From [Phialemoniopsis] sp. UDSM-2020 (Eukaryota > Ascomycota > Sordariomycetes > Thyridiales > Thyridiaceae), in assembly GCA_018873225.1 (NCBI GenBank), contig JAEILZ010000002.1, forward strand, positions 3,410,001-3,474,000: a stretch of 64,000 bases of DNA, given 5' to 3'. A program made the translations under genes and the position numbers. Position 1 is the first letter of the stretch; the number at the start of each line of letters is the position of its first letter. Shown in pieces: positions 1 through 11,876 of this stretch. A model generated the notes under the pieces. It saw only the letters and a program-made list of their open reading frames with translations, was not told where the DNA came from and ran no database searches.

Positions 1-441
1 GCATTAGGTCTGCACAGTCACAAACGAATTAGCAAGGCTGAGGCCTCCAAAGCAGCGACAATATCCCAGTTGAAAACATACCCTGTGCCGAACTTGCGCA
101 CGATCCTGTGGACGATCGGGATGTCCTTGCCCTCCACATTATAGACGACAATCTCTCCCACGTCCGTTTCTCGAAAGACATTCCTATTCCAAAGCGCCAA
201 AAGATCTCCACGTTGAAAAGCGGGCTCCATGGATCCGGAGAGGACGACGACGATCGGAGAAGGCGAGTCGGCGATTACGGAAAGGCCTTTCCACATCTGC
301 AGACGCGACCCGGCCGTTAGCAAGGGCAAGATTCGGCGTAAGCATGCAGGAACAACGTACCATGAATGCGGTAGACAGAATCAGAGCAAAGTTTAGCAGC
401 TGCGCGGCCGCTTGCCGCGGGTTTTGTAGGGCTGAGAGCAT
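1..441 (-). CDS. SEC11: Signal peptidase complex catalytic subunit Sec11 (partial, runs off left edge)
   Basis: Catalytic subunit of the ER signal peptidase complex, which cleaves signal peptides from secretory precursors on the lumenal side. Visible exons are 441-361, 296-82 and 9-1, with introns 360-297 and 81-10. The start at 441 gives [10 protein letters not shown], the usual N-terminus of filamentous-fungal Sec11; an in-frame CTG-type extension upstream is not needed. A single N-terminal membrane segment (about residues 14-35) precedes the catalytic serine block VLSGSMEP and WNRN; the second catalytic block [17 protein letters not shown] carries the His that replaces Lys in ER-type enzymes. 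Splicing the second intron gives FGTGPNA, matching the family's FGxGPxA junction. The catalytic Asp region and C-terminus lie outside the window. It is divergent from the membrane-protein gene at 1443. Identification is near certain; the intron calls rest on frame and conservation. Confidence 0.95.
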
Positions 442-1442
442 CGTGGCAGGAAGCAAGGAGACACTCTTGTGCGGGCGATGAAGCTTGCGCTCAGTGAATG
501 GTCTGCTCGTAAGTCGTTCGCGGAAGGCGTCTAGATAACACTATCGCTCAGTTTCCGTGTATTTCGCCGTAACACGCACAATCTGTATGTGTGCTGCGTG
601 AAAAGGTGGCAGGGTCTGAAGTTTCGCAATGGTGGTCTCGCCGGAAGCGGGAATCGCAGTGGACTCTGGCATTTGAGGTCGCGATGACAGCTTACCACAA
701 TTTGCAGTCGTGATTGGCTGCGAACGTACCCGCCCTTCGTGCTGGTGCACGGGCCCCCTCCCGTCAAGCCACCCTCAAGAGCATGCAAGTGCATCCAGAT
801 AACCATGGACGACAGTTCCTTGATGAACTCAGAAAAAGGAGAATTTGTTTTCAATAATAAAGGTCTATCGTTATCCTACCTAGGAAGTTAGTTCAGTAGT
901 CACTGCTTATTCGCTTCCTGCACATACTTCTCATCCAGGTACTGTTTTTCAACCATTATGAAAATTATGAATATAAATGTCATTTTCCAGATGGAAAAGG
1001 CGAGAGAAAAAGACGAAATAATTTTGTTTGCAAAAGAACCGTGATCTTTGCAATCCATCTAAAATCAGATACAAATTCACAATCAGTGATGGTTAAATGT
1101 ACCTTCCTTCCTGAGTCTTTCCGTCGTTCTTAACCGTAGCGTTATCCATCCATGGATGTCATGATCCTCCAGCCGGGGCTCTTTCCAACCCGCTGATCAG
1201 AACGCAAGTCACACCTAAGCAAAAGTTGGTCCCCGTCCCTGTGTCCATTTTTCTTTGTGCCTGATATTGCGTATGTGTTTGCTCATTCAGTGGTGCTCAA
1301 GACTTTGTTTCTGGCACCTGTCCCGTTCCTTGTCCTTGGTTGCTCTTTGGAACACAATATTGCGTCTTGCATACACTGAAACACATTATTCTGCTTCTTG
1401 ATACATACGACACCCCCCTTTCGCTCCTAGATCGTGCCCACA
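442..1442. other. Gene-free divergent region between SEC11 and the membrane-protein gene
   Basis: About 1 kb shared upstream region of two divergent genes. The middle (about 940-1080) is AT-rich. The last 250 bases before the start at 1443 are pyrimidine-rich, as in many fungal 5' leaders. I see no convincing coding sequence or structured RNA. Confidence 0.6.
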
Positions 1443-2591
1443 ATGAGTGAGCGTGCGCCTCTTCTCGACCGTGATGGTCTTCCCCTACCGCGTGGCGCTG
1501 CCCTGCATGACCATGTGAGAGACTCTTAACACCTCAGCTAAAGGCCGACTTGGAAACTATCTAACTGTGTTTGCCAGCCCATCTTCCTCCGAGTCTGCCA
1601 TTCGCCGTGGCGATTCATCAGTCAAAACACCCTATGCTATATCCGTGGCATTATTCTCATCTACCTGCTGGCCACGACTGGGATGCTCATCGATTACAAG
1701 GTCAGCCGACAAGACAGGCACTCCGGCTGGCGTATGCTGTTCGAGTTTGACACAATCACCTTTGCTCTGATCGTCATTTACCATCTTCTGGCCTTCTCCT
1801 GGACACTGACGCACTTGCACTGGCCTCATTTCGACGACAATGACCAGACCTGGGAGTCCCGGATCCTGCGTGTCATGTCGCCACCAGAGCAACCGAGCTA
1901 TTCCCGCCGCCGTTTCTACTTTAGCCTCTTCTACTCCTTGGTCCACGTGTACAGCTTCATGGTCACCCTCATCTACTGGGCGGTTCTAGTTCCCCAGGGC
2001 CACGGGCATCTGCCCCAACATGACGGCGAACCTCCCAGAGTTGGCCACAACTTTAGTAGGCCCGCCAGTTCTCGTTGATCCGAACTTCTTCAACTGACAT
2101 GAACTGTAGTGGACCATATCTTTGCCGATGGATGGTTCAAGCCGTTCTGTCTTTACAACCTGTACACGATGCCCTCCATCCTGGCCCTGTTCGAGATCCT
2201 GTTCCTAAACAGCATCAAGAGACAAGTTGTAAGTCTGCCCAAACCACACGATCCCTATGTCTGACACCAGCGACGACTGACAACGACCGCACAGCCCGTC
2301 CCGAGCCACATCTTCGCAATTCAGTTCCTGGCTGGGCTCTACCTCGGTTGGGCCGCCATCGGCAAGATGCTCACTGGGCACAACCCCTTCTTCTGGATGG
2401 GCCGCAAGGGGTCTGGGTCTCGCGAAATCATTGCTGCCTACTGTGTTGGGTTCATTGCGCTGGCGCCCGGCGCGTTCTCCTTCATGTACGGCCTTATAGG
2501 CATGCGTGATGCCATTGTTGAGAGGGGAACCGAGCCGGAAGACATCGTTGCGGGTCTCAGGGAGGAGCGAGAACAACAGGTGCGCCGTTGA
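1443..2591 (+). CDS. Multi-pass membrane protein, FAR-17a/AIG1-like
   Basis: A 321-aa integral membrane protein rebuilt from four exons: 1443-1514, 1578-2055, 2110-2228 and 2295-2591. The start gives MSERAPLLDRDGLP, a typical short cytosolic tail. Several hydrophobic segments follow: around CYIRGIILIYLLATTG, the ITFALIVIYHLLAFSW stretch, FSLFYSLVHVYSFMVTLIYW, the LYNLYTMPSILALFEILF stretch and a C-terminal pair near HIFAIQFLAGLYLGW and AAYCVGFIALAPG. Splicing the 54-nt intron 2056-2109 creates GHNFMDHIF, which resembles the HGxN...D signature of FAR-17a/AIG1 and rolling-stone proteins; AIG1/ADTRP members hydrolyse fatty-acid esters of hydroxy fatty acids with Thr and His. I infer the family from topology and this motif only; the enzymatic role is unproven. 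It is divergent from SEC11. Confidence 0.6.
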
Positions 2592-5178
2592 GGCCGAGTT
2601 TGGGTCGTTCATGATTCGGTCTGGACTGGAGATGTTGACGGGTGGTGACTTGAACACGGGACGTGATCCGTTTGGCTGGAGCAGACTGGGTATAGATTGT
2701 GGTATGATTACTTCTTGGGCTCGTGTCTTTGTCAAAGAGCATTACTAGATTTGAGGTTGGGCAGGAAAGCTTGGTCAACGGTGAAACGGTTAGTATCTTT
2801 AGCTAGCCCAACCTTTGTCACTGTCCTAGAACATTCTACGGAATGAAGTTATCGCATTCGTTTGTCCGCTTAATCTCGAGGTCATTCTGCGGTTCTTGAT
2901 ACAAACTTCGGGCATTCGTATCTGATGACTTGTACTGATATGGCTACCTGATCGGGTCGATATCGTGAAAGTGACGGCGTTCGCATAAGCATCGGTGTGT
3001 ATAAAGCACATTATGTAAATCCACGGTAAGTATGCAAACTTATATTATCAATATACTTTGCGCAGCTCATTTGATTGGCCTATTTCCTGGCTTGGCCATG
3101 ATGCTTACGAATGGTGGTGATGCCTGTGCTGCCCAGATCGGTCAGAAGGTGCAGGGACTGACAGTTCATGCAGACAGTCCGTGACAATCGTCCTCGGCAG
3201 AAAGCTTAGACGAGATGCGTTGTGGTGGCTTATTAATTAGATCCTTCACGTCTTGTCAAGCTACGGTACCTGCGCGTGGCGGTGAGTTGTGAGGGTGTGG
3301 TAGGTCTTCTGTGCACCTCTCCGTACCCAGTCGCTAGCACGACACGAGATGGGGGGGAGCGGCTTTCGTGCCGGGGTTTCACTTGTCTCACCCTCCACAC
3401 CACGGCGCGCTATCTTCCCAGGCACTCGGATCGGTTGGGCACACCCCTGTTAGCCGACATCTTCTAGATCAGACGGCACACATGTGAAGGATCTTGAGGT
3501 ACTCCGTACACTTGTTCACGTCTTGGCCCGATGGCTCACAGCCAAGCTAAGGCGTCAATTACCGGGTAATGCGGCCGTGAGAGTAGCCAGATTCGAAACG
3601 GATCAGACGATGGTACTTGTGACTTCGTTGCTATTTTCATTGGCTTGGTCGCAGACTGAGATCTGCAGAATTCGCTGCTCTGGGAGGCTGTGCTGGAAGT
3701 GCTGCGTTGTCAAACTGGGCTCGTCCGTCCACTCACAGGTGCGCGTCTACCGGCCTCTGTGCTCTCTCCAATGGATTTGCCATCAGAGAAGTACGGTGAC
3801 TGTTTAGTGTTGCTGGCAATTCATCAATCAACGTCTCGATCGATGCTCATTCGTGGCTGTTGCTGATGAAGCTTTCTTTGAGATTCTGCACATTTCCGTA
3901 TTGGGCACAATGGCGATGGGGCAGATGTCTGTGAAATCAGGCACTGTGGTGTCTGTGGTGTCCTCGTGACAGGACCATTCTGGCACTTGTGCTCTTTTCC
4001 TGTCCCACGTGGTTGCTCCGTGATGCGTGGCATATTCGCTTTGCATTGCGCGCCAGTGTTTTGCGAGAGTGAGAGAACAGTTGCGCCCAAATCAGAGACT
4101 GCCGACGAAGCGTCGTAGGTACATCGTACTTCGAATTGTCGACGCGTTCACGAGCATTGCCTGGGCTTGGTCATGGCCTGGGCTTCCACGTTGGGCTAGA
4201 CTTTGGTCCCAGGCTGCGTTTGCCTGACGAGTCGACCAGCAGAGGTACGGAATTGACCCAAGTTTGGGCAATCCTCTTTCTTACCACTGCCGTCTCTCTC
4301 ATTCTCCCCGCAAGGGTAATGTGTTCGCCAAACCGTTTCATCAATGCGATAGGGCAGCAATGAACCCGTGGGAGTGTATTTTAGTGTGGGTGATGCCCAC
4401 CACCATTCCGGGCAGAACCTTGGTTTCAATGGATCCTCAATCAGCACCCTAAACCCATCTCGGCACGGCCCATTAGCTGACAGCCCCAGCGCATACCGCC
4501 CGCTAGCCCATCCCACCAAATCCACCTGGGCACTATCCAACCGTCGTCATCAATCAACATCTTGCGCCCGCCCGCCTTGTGTGTGTGCTGCCTGCAAGCT
4601 CTCTCCGACCACCCAGGCCCTGCCCAGCCAGCCAGGAAGTGCCCTGTTTGTGCTTGCGCAAGTGTGTGTGTACTTGCTTGTATGTGTGCTTGTCTGCATG
4701 CATGCATACTTATTGCGTGTGTGAGTGATGTGTGAAGTGTGAAAAAGGCCCCATCGGTTGATACACACACCCACCTTACAATCCACGCCACCACCACCAC
4801 TAGCAGGCAAACCTGCACCATCAGAACAAACATATAAACCCCAGATGCCTCCCCCACCCCCGAATCTGACCCTTCTTTTCTCTCCCTCCCCCCCAACACA
4901 CAACCAAACAGGGTCGCAAAGGTATCATAGGAGTATCTCCAGCCATTCGTTCAAGAATTCCCCTGGGATATTTCCTGCCCGGGCCCTTAGTCAATCTCTT
5001 TTGTGCGTCACTCACTCACCCGCACCCTCTTTCTCCGCGTTTGCTTTCTCCAGTCCTCTTCGCTCGTTCCGTCGCTCGTTCAAAGTCCCGCGCGCAACGA
5101 GAGTCCGTGTCAACAACAAGCCGTTTCTTATTCACCGCTCGCCCCCCGTCATCTGAATTCCCGACAAGAACCGCAACC
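2592..5178. other. Long gene-free stretch upstream of the BTB gene
   Basis: About 2.6 kb without a supportable gene; the open frames have no family features and no introns that would join them. It contains one copy of the TACTCCGTAC element common in fungal intergenic DNA (near 3500), a GT-rich simple-sequence tract (about 4660-4735) and a strongly CT-rich leader with C-runs (about 4840-5060), the last probably part of the BTB gene promoter and 5' UTR. Confidence 0.5.
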
Positions 5179-6132
5179 ATGTTCAAGCGAACGTTCAGGT
5201 CCGGCAGCAACACCGCTCAGGTGGCCGACCCGCAACACCGCGTCGACAAGGCTGCGAGGTTGACGAAGCGCAATGGTGGGAATGGCGGCACGGCTGGCTC
5301 CGTGCGGGATCCCGCGAAGCTTTCGAAGCTGCAACAGTCGCTGTCAAACGCCGAGGAGGCCAGGCAACTGGGCTCAAGTCAAAAATCCCTCGCGCCGTCG
5401 CCCATCGTGACCCTCACGATCGGCTCCGAGGGCAGGCTGTTTGCCGCGCACGAGGACGTCCTGTGCCAGAGCCCCTTCTTCGAGGTGCTCTGCAAGGGCC
5501 AGTACCTCGAGGCGCAGACGAAGAGGATCGCGTTGCCGGAGGAGGAACCGGAGGTCTTTTCGGCGGTCTTGGAGTACCTCTACAAGGGCGACTACTACCC
5601 GCGCTTGCTTCACAACAAGCACCGAAACTCTTGGGAACTCGAGGACTCCGACCCCCGCCGCACCCCGCACGCATCCCCACAACTCACCGAAAACACCGGA
5701 GGTGGCCGCGCAGGCGCCTCCCCCTACGTGCCCTCGGCTGTCGAAGCGACCGTCTACCTAGCCAGTGAGGGCCAGCACCTGCTGCGCGACACGGTCGTGT
5801 ACTGCGCCGCGGAGCGGTACGGGCTCGAGGAGCTCAAGCGCCTCGCCCTGCGCAAGCAGGGTCTGCAGAGCGGTATCGACGTCGGTACCATCCTGCGGAG
5901 CGCCCAGTACTGCTACGCCCACACTCCAGACTCCGACAGCCGCCTGCGCGCTCATTACCTGGCACTCATCATCCGGTGCCGCAAGACCTTCAAGAGGAGC
6001 GGCACCATGCAGGCCGAGATGGAGAGAGGTGGAGAGGGCGGCAAGTTGTTCTTCGACCTGTTCGTCGCCCTGTGCAACCACCTCGACGATGTCATTGAGG
6101 CGTCGAACGCTCGCACGCCCAAGACGATCTGA
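5179..6132 (+). CDS. BTB/POZ domain protein
   Basis: Single-exon gene for 317 aa. The open frame extends upstream, but the ATG at 5179 has a good context (CGCAACC before ATG) and begins MFKRTFRSGS. Residues 1-70 are basic and low-complexity. The BTB/POZ fold covers roughly residues 75-160: IVTLTIGSEGRLFAAHEDVL, SPFFEVLCKGQYLEAQ, RIALPEEEPEVFSAVLEYLY. A Pro/Ser/Thr-rich insert of about 40 residues then interrupts the domain before EATVYLASEGQHLLRDTVVYCAAERYGLEELKRLAL, which matches the BTB C-terminal helices. BTB proteins dimerise and often act as Cullin-3 adaptors; no Kelch, MATH or zinc-finger domain is visible, so the partner is unknown. The GC-rich coding region contrasts with the CT-rich leader. 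Confidence 0.8.
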   Translation: MFKRTFRSGSNTAQVADPQHRVDKAARLTKRNGGNGGTAGSVRDPAKLSKLQQSLSNAEEARQLGSSQKSLAPSPIVTLTIGSEGRLFAAHEDVLCQSPFFEVLCKGQYLEAQTKRIALPEEEPEVFSAVLEYLYKGDYYPRLLHNKHRNSWELEDSDPRRTPHASPQLTENTGGGRAGASPYVPSAVEATVYLASEGQHLLRDTVVYCAAERYGLEELKRLALRKQGLQSGIDVGTILRSAQYCYAHTPDSDSRLRAHYLALIIRCRKTFKRSGTMQAEMERGGEGGKLFFDLFVALCNHLDDVIEASNARTPKTI

Positions 6133-7539
6133 AAGGTCCAGCGGCAGCGGTCTCGTCGCCGCTGGCTAGGGTCAATGCCCAGGCCGCGTCGCAACTGGTT
6201 TTCCCGGCGTTTGTGGCGTTAAGAGAAGAAAGGATATACACACGAAAGCGGGCTCGACCGTTTAGGATTGCTTCATCGAGGTTCCGGATCACTTGCTTTT
6301 TGCGACAACTGGATGGGTCTGTTCGTTGGGTCTGAATTTTCTGCATTCTCGTTTGCAGCTCCCTTGGTTCATCAGATTGGAAATCACCATTTGGGAGACT
6401 TGATTTATTTCCTGTCTTCACTTCTCGCGAGGTTGGCCGACCTTTTCTGATGCTGGGAGTGAGAGGGGCATTAATATTTGATCCGATACACGGGAGATCA
6501 AACCAGGTAACAAGCAAGCCCGTCCCCTCTGCTCTCTTGATGTTCTGCTCTGCTTTCTTGTCTTTTTTACCTCTAGCGATACCACCACTCACACTCGGGA
6601 TCATTTCAACTCAATTTTCCACAGCGTGGCGTTTTAGGAGCTCGGTTCTCTTAAAGACTACCACCACGAAAAAGGGGGGAACAAGTGGGAAGGCAATCCG
6701 CGCCGTCCTTCCACGGACAAGACAACGACACCCCACCCCTCTCGCAAAAAACATCTCAAACATTCGTCCGGAAGTTTTTGTTTTTTTATCCAGGCATCTG
6801 CTTTCGCTGGTCAAACACGGATTTAGGGGCGCAACACTCTGCTTTTTCTGCGAAGAAGACTTAGATTGGGCTCCCAAACTCACAGAATGTTATTTCACGA
6901 AGACAGCAGCTGGAGGAAGAACGAAACAAGGGAACAACAACTCACACGGATCGACATCCAAACCCAACAACAACAGGCTTGGCGCGAACCTGTTATACCT
7001 TTGACAAGACAACGACAAAAACTTCCTTCGCTGCCGTACAATCTCCACTGATACCTTTCTTTTGTCACAAAATAAAGCATATGGAGAAGGTGCATCACAG
7101 CACATTATTTTTTGGGGCCTGCATGGTTGCTTAGCTGTCGCGTTGGAAAGCTGCAAGACGGTCATGGAAAACAACATCTACACTCATTCGATATGACTGT
7201 GGATATTTATGATGATGTTATGAAGATCTTGAATGTGGTATTCCTGTTCCCCTTCTCCTAGGGAGGGGAAGAGGATGCCTCAGGGGTCAGATTAGTCTGT
7301 CAGGTCTCCCTAGCGGATTGAGCCCCGTTTTGGCTCGACGCCCTTTTGAGGGGCTGGGTAATGAGAGAATCGGCCACCTCAAAAACCTTCTCGTGTCTTC
7401 GTCATGCGTGATGCTTTTGTGCGTGTCTGTGTGATACCGGATCTCGTCCGCCGGCTCGCTGAGTGACTGTGGTTCTGCCTCTGCCGCGTCCCAACCCCAC
7501 CTCACCTTTGTCTGCCTGCCTTCAAGCCGTGACAGGAAC
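6133..7539. other. Intergenic region between convergent BTB and DUF1349 genes
   Basis: About 1.4 kb of 3' flank of two convergent genes. It has T-rich and A-rich runs and a GC-palindromic spot near 7255-7275, but no open frame with family features. Confidence 0.5.
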
Positions 7540-8218
7540 TCAGTTGGCCCACTGCACGTCAAACTCGCGAAACTCGACGCTTAGCTCGTCCTTCGCCTTG
7601 GCCTCGGGCCGCGCCGCCATGGCCTCGACGCTGAGCTCCCACTCCTCCTGCTTGGCCGCAACCCAGCAGATCTCCCGCAGCGGCACCTTCTCCCCGCCCA
7701 CGACCTGGTACACCCAGAAGCTGCGGCCCTTGTCGTCGCCCTCGGCCACGACCTCGATCGTGACGCCGTCCGCCGTGCCCTTGTCGCCGGACAGCGGCGC
7801 GACGCTCCAGTCGGCCCAGTTGTCGCAGCTCACGGTGCTGACGAGCGGCTTGGCATAGTAGTACTCGACGCCCGTCTTGATCCACTTCTCCGGCTTGGAG
7901 GGAGGGGATGTGGAGGTTGTGGTCGAGGTGGAGGGAGCAGTGCGCCGGCGCAGAGAGAGCAGGAGGCCTGCCTGGTCGTACTGCTCCGAGGGGGCGAAGG
8001 CGAAGGTCGTGCGCGCCGAGCGGAAGGAGGACAAGGGACCTGTCGTGCGGGCTTGGCCTGGGGGGACAGACGTCGGTGCTGTTTACATCATGTTAAAATT
8101 TCGTTGTGATGGTAGAGGGGAGATGGAAAGGGGGAATCATACCGTTGAAGGAGTCGGTCGTGGGCGGCTTGCGCCAGATGTCGGAGTTGGGAGCGGCTTT
8201 GATGGTGAAGGTCGACAT
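7540..8218 (-). CDS. DUF1349 family protein (Ree1-like, concanavalin-A-like fold)
   Basis: Two exons, 8218-8143 and 8078-7540, with a 64-nt intron (8142-8079), give 204 aa beginning MSTFTIKAAPNSDIWRKPP. The central block GVEYYYAKPLVSTVSCDNWADWSV is characteristic of DUF1349, whose members adopt a concanavalin-A-like beta sandwich; yeast Ree1 (regulation of enolase) belongs here. The last third, REICWVAAKQEEWELSVEAM and KDELSVEFREFDVQWAN, matches the usual C-terminus. No signal peptide or membrane segment is visible, so it is probably cytosolic. The biochemical role of the family is not established. The longer uninterrupted frame on this strand has no ATG near its start; the upstream exon supplies it. 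Confidence 0.82.
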
Positions 8219-11200
8219 TGCGAATTGCTTTATTATTTCTTCTCTTTTGTATGGTTCTGCTTTAGTTCAATGTTGTTTCTTGCTTTCGATTGCGTTCATT
8301 CCCAGCTAGTTGTGAAATCGTTATTGCGAATTGAATGCCGTTTATATATGTTCCTGGCCACCTTTCCCACAAAAGTATGAGCAAGATTCACGTCGGAGTT
8401 CTGCCATGGACGGCGTCGGAGGCACAGCGGTTCAACGTTCGGGCGGGGTACCGGAGCGGGGTACCTGTGTCGCCAAAAGCCAATACACGGTAGAGTTTAG
8501 TCGATGCCCTGCCCATCACGACCCGAAAGTAAATGTCGAAAGAATCCTCCAGAAGGACGAAAATGGAAACTCCTGAACAATTGTTTGGATATATCGAGCC
8601 TGGTGACAGTTTTCGACTCGAATACGGATTGATGTCCTTCGAGCTCCGGCGAAAGAGTTGGTGCCAAGCGGAGTTGCCATTTTGGGATAGTGACCGGATT
8701 AGTCAGATGCCTTGCTCGATGATTTTGGTCACGGAGTTCAGAGATGAGTAGCAATTCTTAGTAATGATGAAGCAAGCAGAGTCGAAGGAAATTTGGTTGT
8801 ATTTGGATAACATGATGAATTTGCTTATTGTGGATCTCGACTTGAGACAGCGAATTGAGACCCGAAGGAGGGAGTGTCCTGGGGACCAGCTTTCACTATT
8901 CATCCTTGAACGGGAGTATAACCTGTTGGAACAGCTTGCTCATAAGGGTGTTGAGAAAAGAGCACCTACCGTGCTCCTTACCATCAGCCGACATGGCTCC
9001 TGAGTGGAGGTTAACAGTAGTGATCGATTCATCCTCGTCGAAGAGATGAAAGACCACTAGTAAAAAAGCCCATCGGTATATTTCCAATATGGGACGGTGG
9101 ACAGGGGAATTCTTGATGCTTTTATACTGTTCGAGGTCGTCCACTGACTGTTTTGATCCCGACTGAAAGGATCACAAATGCTGTTGAAGATCATAGCCAA
9201 GCAAGTGTCACTCATGGTTGGGTATCTTTCGTATCTGACAACCTCAGGGATCTGCTCAGATGCATCGACGATCACTTTGGGGTAATTATCCTTCGCCTCT
9301 TTCGAAAAGGGGTCTCACTTGCTCGCAATCACTTTGTTCCAAGACATGGTTGTGTCTCTCCTTATCTCCAAATAGTTAAAACTAGTTAGATATGTGTATA
9401 GAATATGGGAGAACAATCGACCATGATTTACCTCAACCCGCATGTGCTAATATAACACAACTTGAAGGTTATAATATGTTTAATGACTTGACTCCCAGCA
9501 ATCAGCAAGAGCAGGTCGATGATCGTGAGGAACCCAGCTGATCAAGGATTTCACTCAGTTCGGGACGACTTCCGGCGACGCAAATCAACTTAATCTATCA
9601 CTATTGCTTATCCAGATGATGATGACCCGAATAGTGGGCTTGGAAAAACTCTTGAGATAATCAGACTGGGCGTGTCGAAGCTAATGCAGGTACCAATGAC
9701 AACACCGTCGACGACGATCGCAACATCGAGATGACTAGCACTGGCTGCACCGGGGAAGCTTGAACAACAAGAAGCAAGAGCTTTTGGAATGGGTCGGGTT
9801 CAAAGGGGCCAAAGGAAAGCAAGCAGCCAGTCAGACCCAGGAGAAGATGTCAAAAGTACAATATGATGTCAACCACTCAAGTGTCAAGGAGTCAAGTACC
9901 CGCCGTGTTGCAAGGTGCGCGATGATCAGGATTTGGCCGAGATTGGGAGATGATCCCTGGCCCTGGAATGACAGACTGAACCTCTTTGGTCCTCAAGGAC
10001 CAGGATGAGGGACATGGATGAGGATATCCATGCGAGCAACAGCCCACGGGGTTTCTCCTGACACCCTGCATGGCTGGGAACATGAAGAAACGCACGCCAC
10101 GAGACGCACCATGAGATCGCGAGGTATGCAGTCACGATTACGATGATCATCTCGTGGTGTCCTGAGAACAATGCACAAAGCATTCTCGAAAAAAACACCG
10201 TTGTTTCGCTGTTGATAATGGCTCTCTCATGTCTTGCCCACTTCACACAAAAAGTAAGCTTAGTCTGGCAAACTACTGCGTATGGGGTAATGAACGGCAC
10301 TTCTCTTGGTATTTTGCGCTAAGGATGCATTCCCCTTGCGCTGACTACTCTAGCACCTCAACAAATGAAAACAGGGCTGATCGTCAGAACACCAGACAAC
10401 AGAAGGGGGTCTGAGCAGCGGGAATTGCCGTAAAGCCGCCCAGAGAAGCGTGCGCGGTGGACGAACGGGGTAAAAGCGTGTAGTGAGTGGCCATGCCCAA
10501 ACGGTGAAGCAGCGCTTGGCCTTGTGCGGGCAATGATCGCTGCGAGGGATGACATACCCTGGATCAAGCCCCTGCTGATCATTTTTGCGAGGGGTGGCTT
10601 GGGTGGTGTGCTGACCACCTGACATGGCTCTCCGGTGCTTTTCCAGACATAATTTTTGAAATTATCCTTTGCACTCCTAATTCACGCAGATAGTCTAGGC
10701 TCTCTCTTTCCTGATCATGATAGCCTCAAATTGCCAAGTTGGGCTGGCATGTCGGCTCTTTTCCTCGGCGAAACCAAAGTGCATGATGGTTGATAAGAGA
10801 GACACGCCAAGCGAGGCATTTTGGCCGCCGTTTGGACAAGAGACAGACGTACGTCACAGCCAAGAACGCGGAGCCGTTCGCCCAGAGAATTAAGGGTGGC
10901 GCGCAACTGCCGCCGCCATTTCCGCGTGGGTTCAGGGGCGCCACTTTGTGGGGGAGGGAGGACAATGGGCTTGAACGGCGTGAACGATAGCATGCCAGCC
11001 CTGTGAGAGTCTGGTCGCAGTGGTGCCAATAGTCACCGCGTTGGGATAGCGCCAGTGAGCCCCTAGTCTGGATGAGGAGACAACACACCAAGGTCCCCTG
11101 CAAAGAGACCACATTCCAGCGCCCAGTCTTGAAACAGACAGCGGCAACTAGGCCCAGCCAGGTTACTGGGACCAGTGTGCCTGCATGTACACACCTTGAC

Positions 11201-11876
11201 AACGAGCCCACGTTCAATTGCGATCGGCCGTCCCATACCTGCGGGCTGGGGTCCGTCGCGAGGATCTCACTGCAGAGGCATGGGGAGGACGCATTCCTAT
11301 CTCACGCTTTTCTCATGCTTACCCACGAGACGAGACGAGAGATCGCCGCCCTCTTTGCTGCTTCGGTCGCTGCCAGACACGACTTTGCATGGATTGGGCG
11401 TGGCATCGTGGCTGATCCATATCAGACTGGATGCCAGTTGAACCTGGTCCTCAAACCTGGGATCAGGCCCGGGGTTGCTAGAGGCGGAAAAAGAGGTTCT
11501 CGATGGGGTCGTTGGAGACTCTCTAACATTGCGATGATGACATTGTAATCAAGCACAATCTTGTCTGGCCGTCCAACACCCCCGGTCGGGCAGCCGTCAG
11601 TCAGAGCCACCCTTTTTGCTCGACAGGCACCCGGATCTCCTGCAGGTCCTGCAGGTATATATCCGGTGAGAACCTCCCAAGAGATCAGACATCCCTTCTC
11701 TCCTCATCTTCACAGCTCTCTGCCAAGAAGTCCTCGCTCTCACCAGTCGTTCTTTTCAACCAACCAGTCCAACTCAGTCACTCCTTGATTTTCACAGTGC
11801 TCCATTTCCGGCGTCACTCTTGATTCTAATTGATACCCTCCACTTTCTACACACCAACCCACACAAATCAGACAAG
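8219..11876. other. Longest gene-free stretch; AT-richer centre, no recognisable gene
   Basis: About 3.7 kb without a supportable gene. Its centre (about 8540-9720) is visibly richer in A and T than neighbouring genes and carries many short broken frames on both strands, which would fit an old degraded insertion, but I recognise no transposase, polymerase or gag motif. The last 250 bases hold the promoter of the secreted-protein gene at 11877. Confidence 0.45.
11656..11662 (+). promoter_or_regulatory. TATA box of the Val-rich secreted-protein gene
   Basis: TATATAT lies about 215 bases before the ATG at 11877, directly after a CTGCAGG tandem. A pyrimidine-rich leader (about 11690-11770) follows, as expected for a strongly expressed fungal gene. 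It was called from position and sequence only. Confidence 0.55.

Noticed and set aside
3484..3807. 107-aa plus-strand open frame
   Set aside because: No family features, no plausible splice partners and ordinary intergenic composition.
4441..4903. Open frames of 117-152 aa on the minus strand
   Set aside because: They consist of translated CA/GT and CT-rich low-complexity leader sequence, with no domain and no codon bias like the real genes.
8764..9275. Overlapping short frames on both strands in the AT-rich block
   Set aside because: Possible retroelement origin was considered, but no RT, integrase, gag or transposase motif could be read in any frame.
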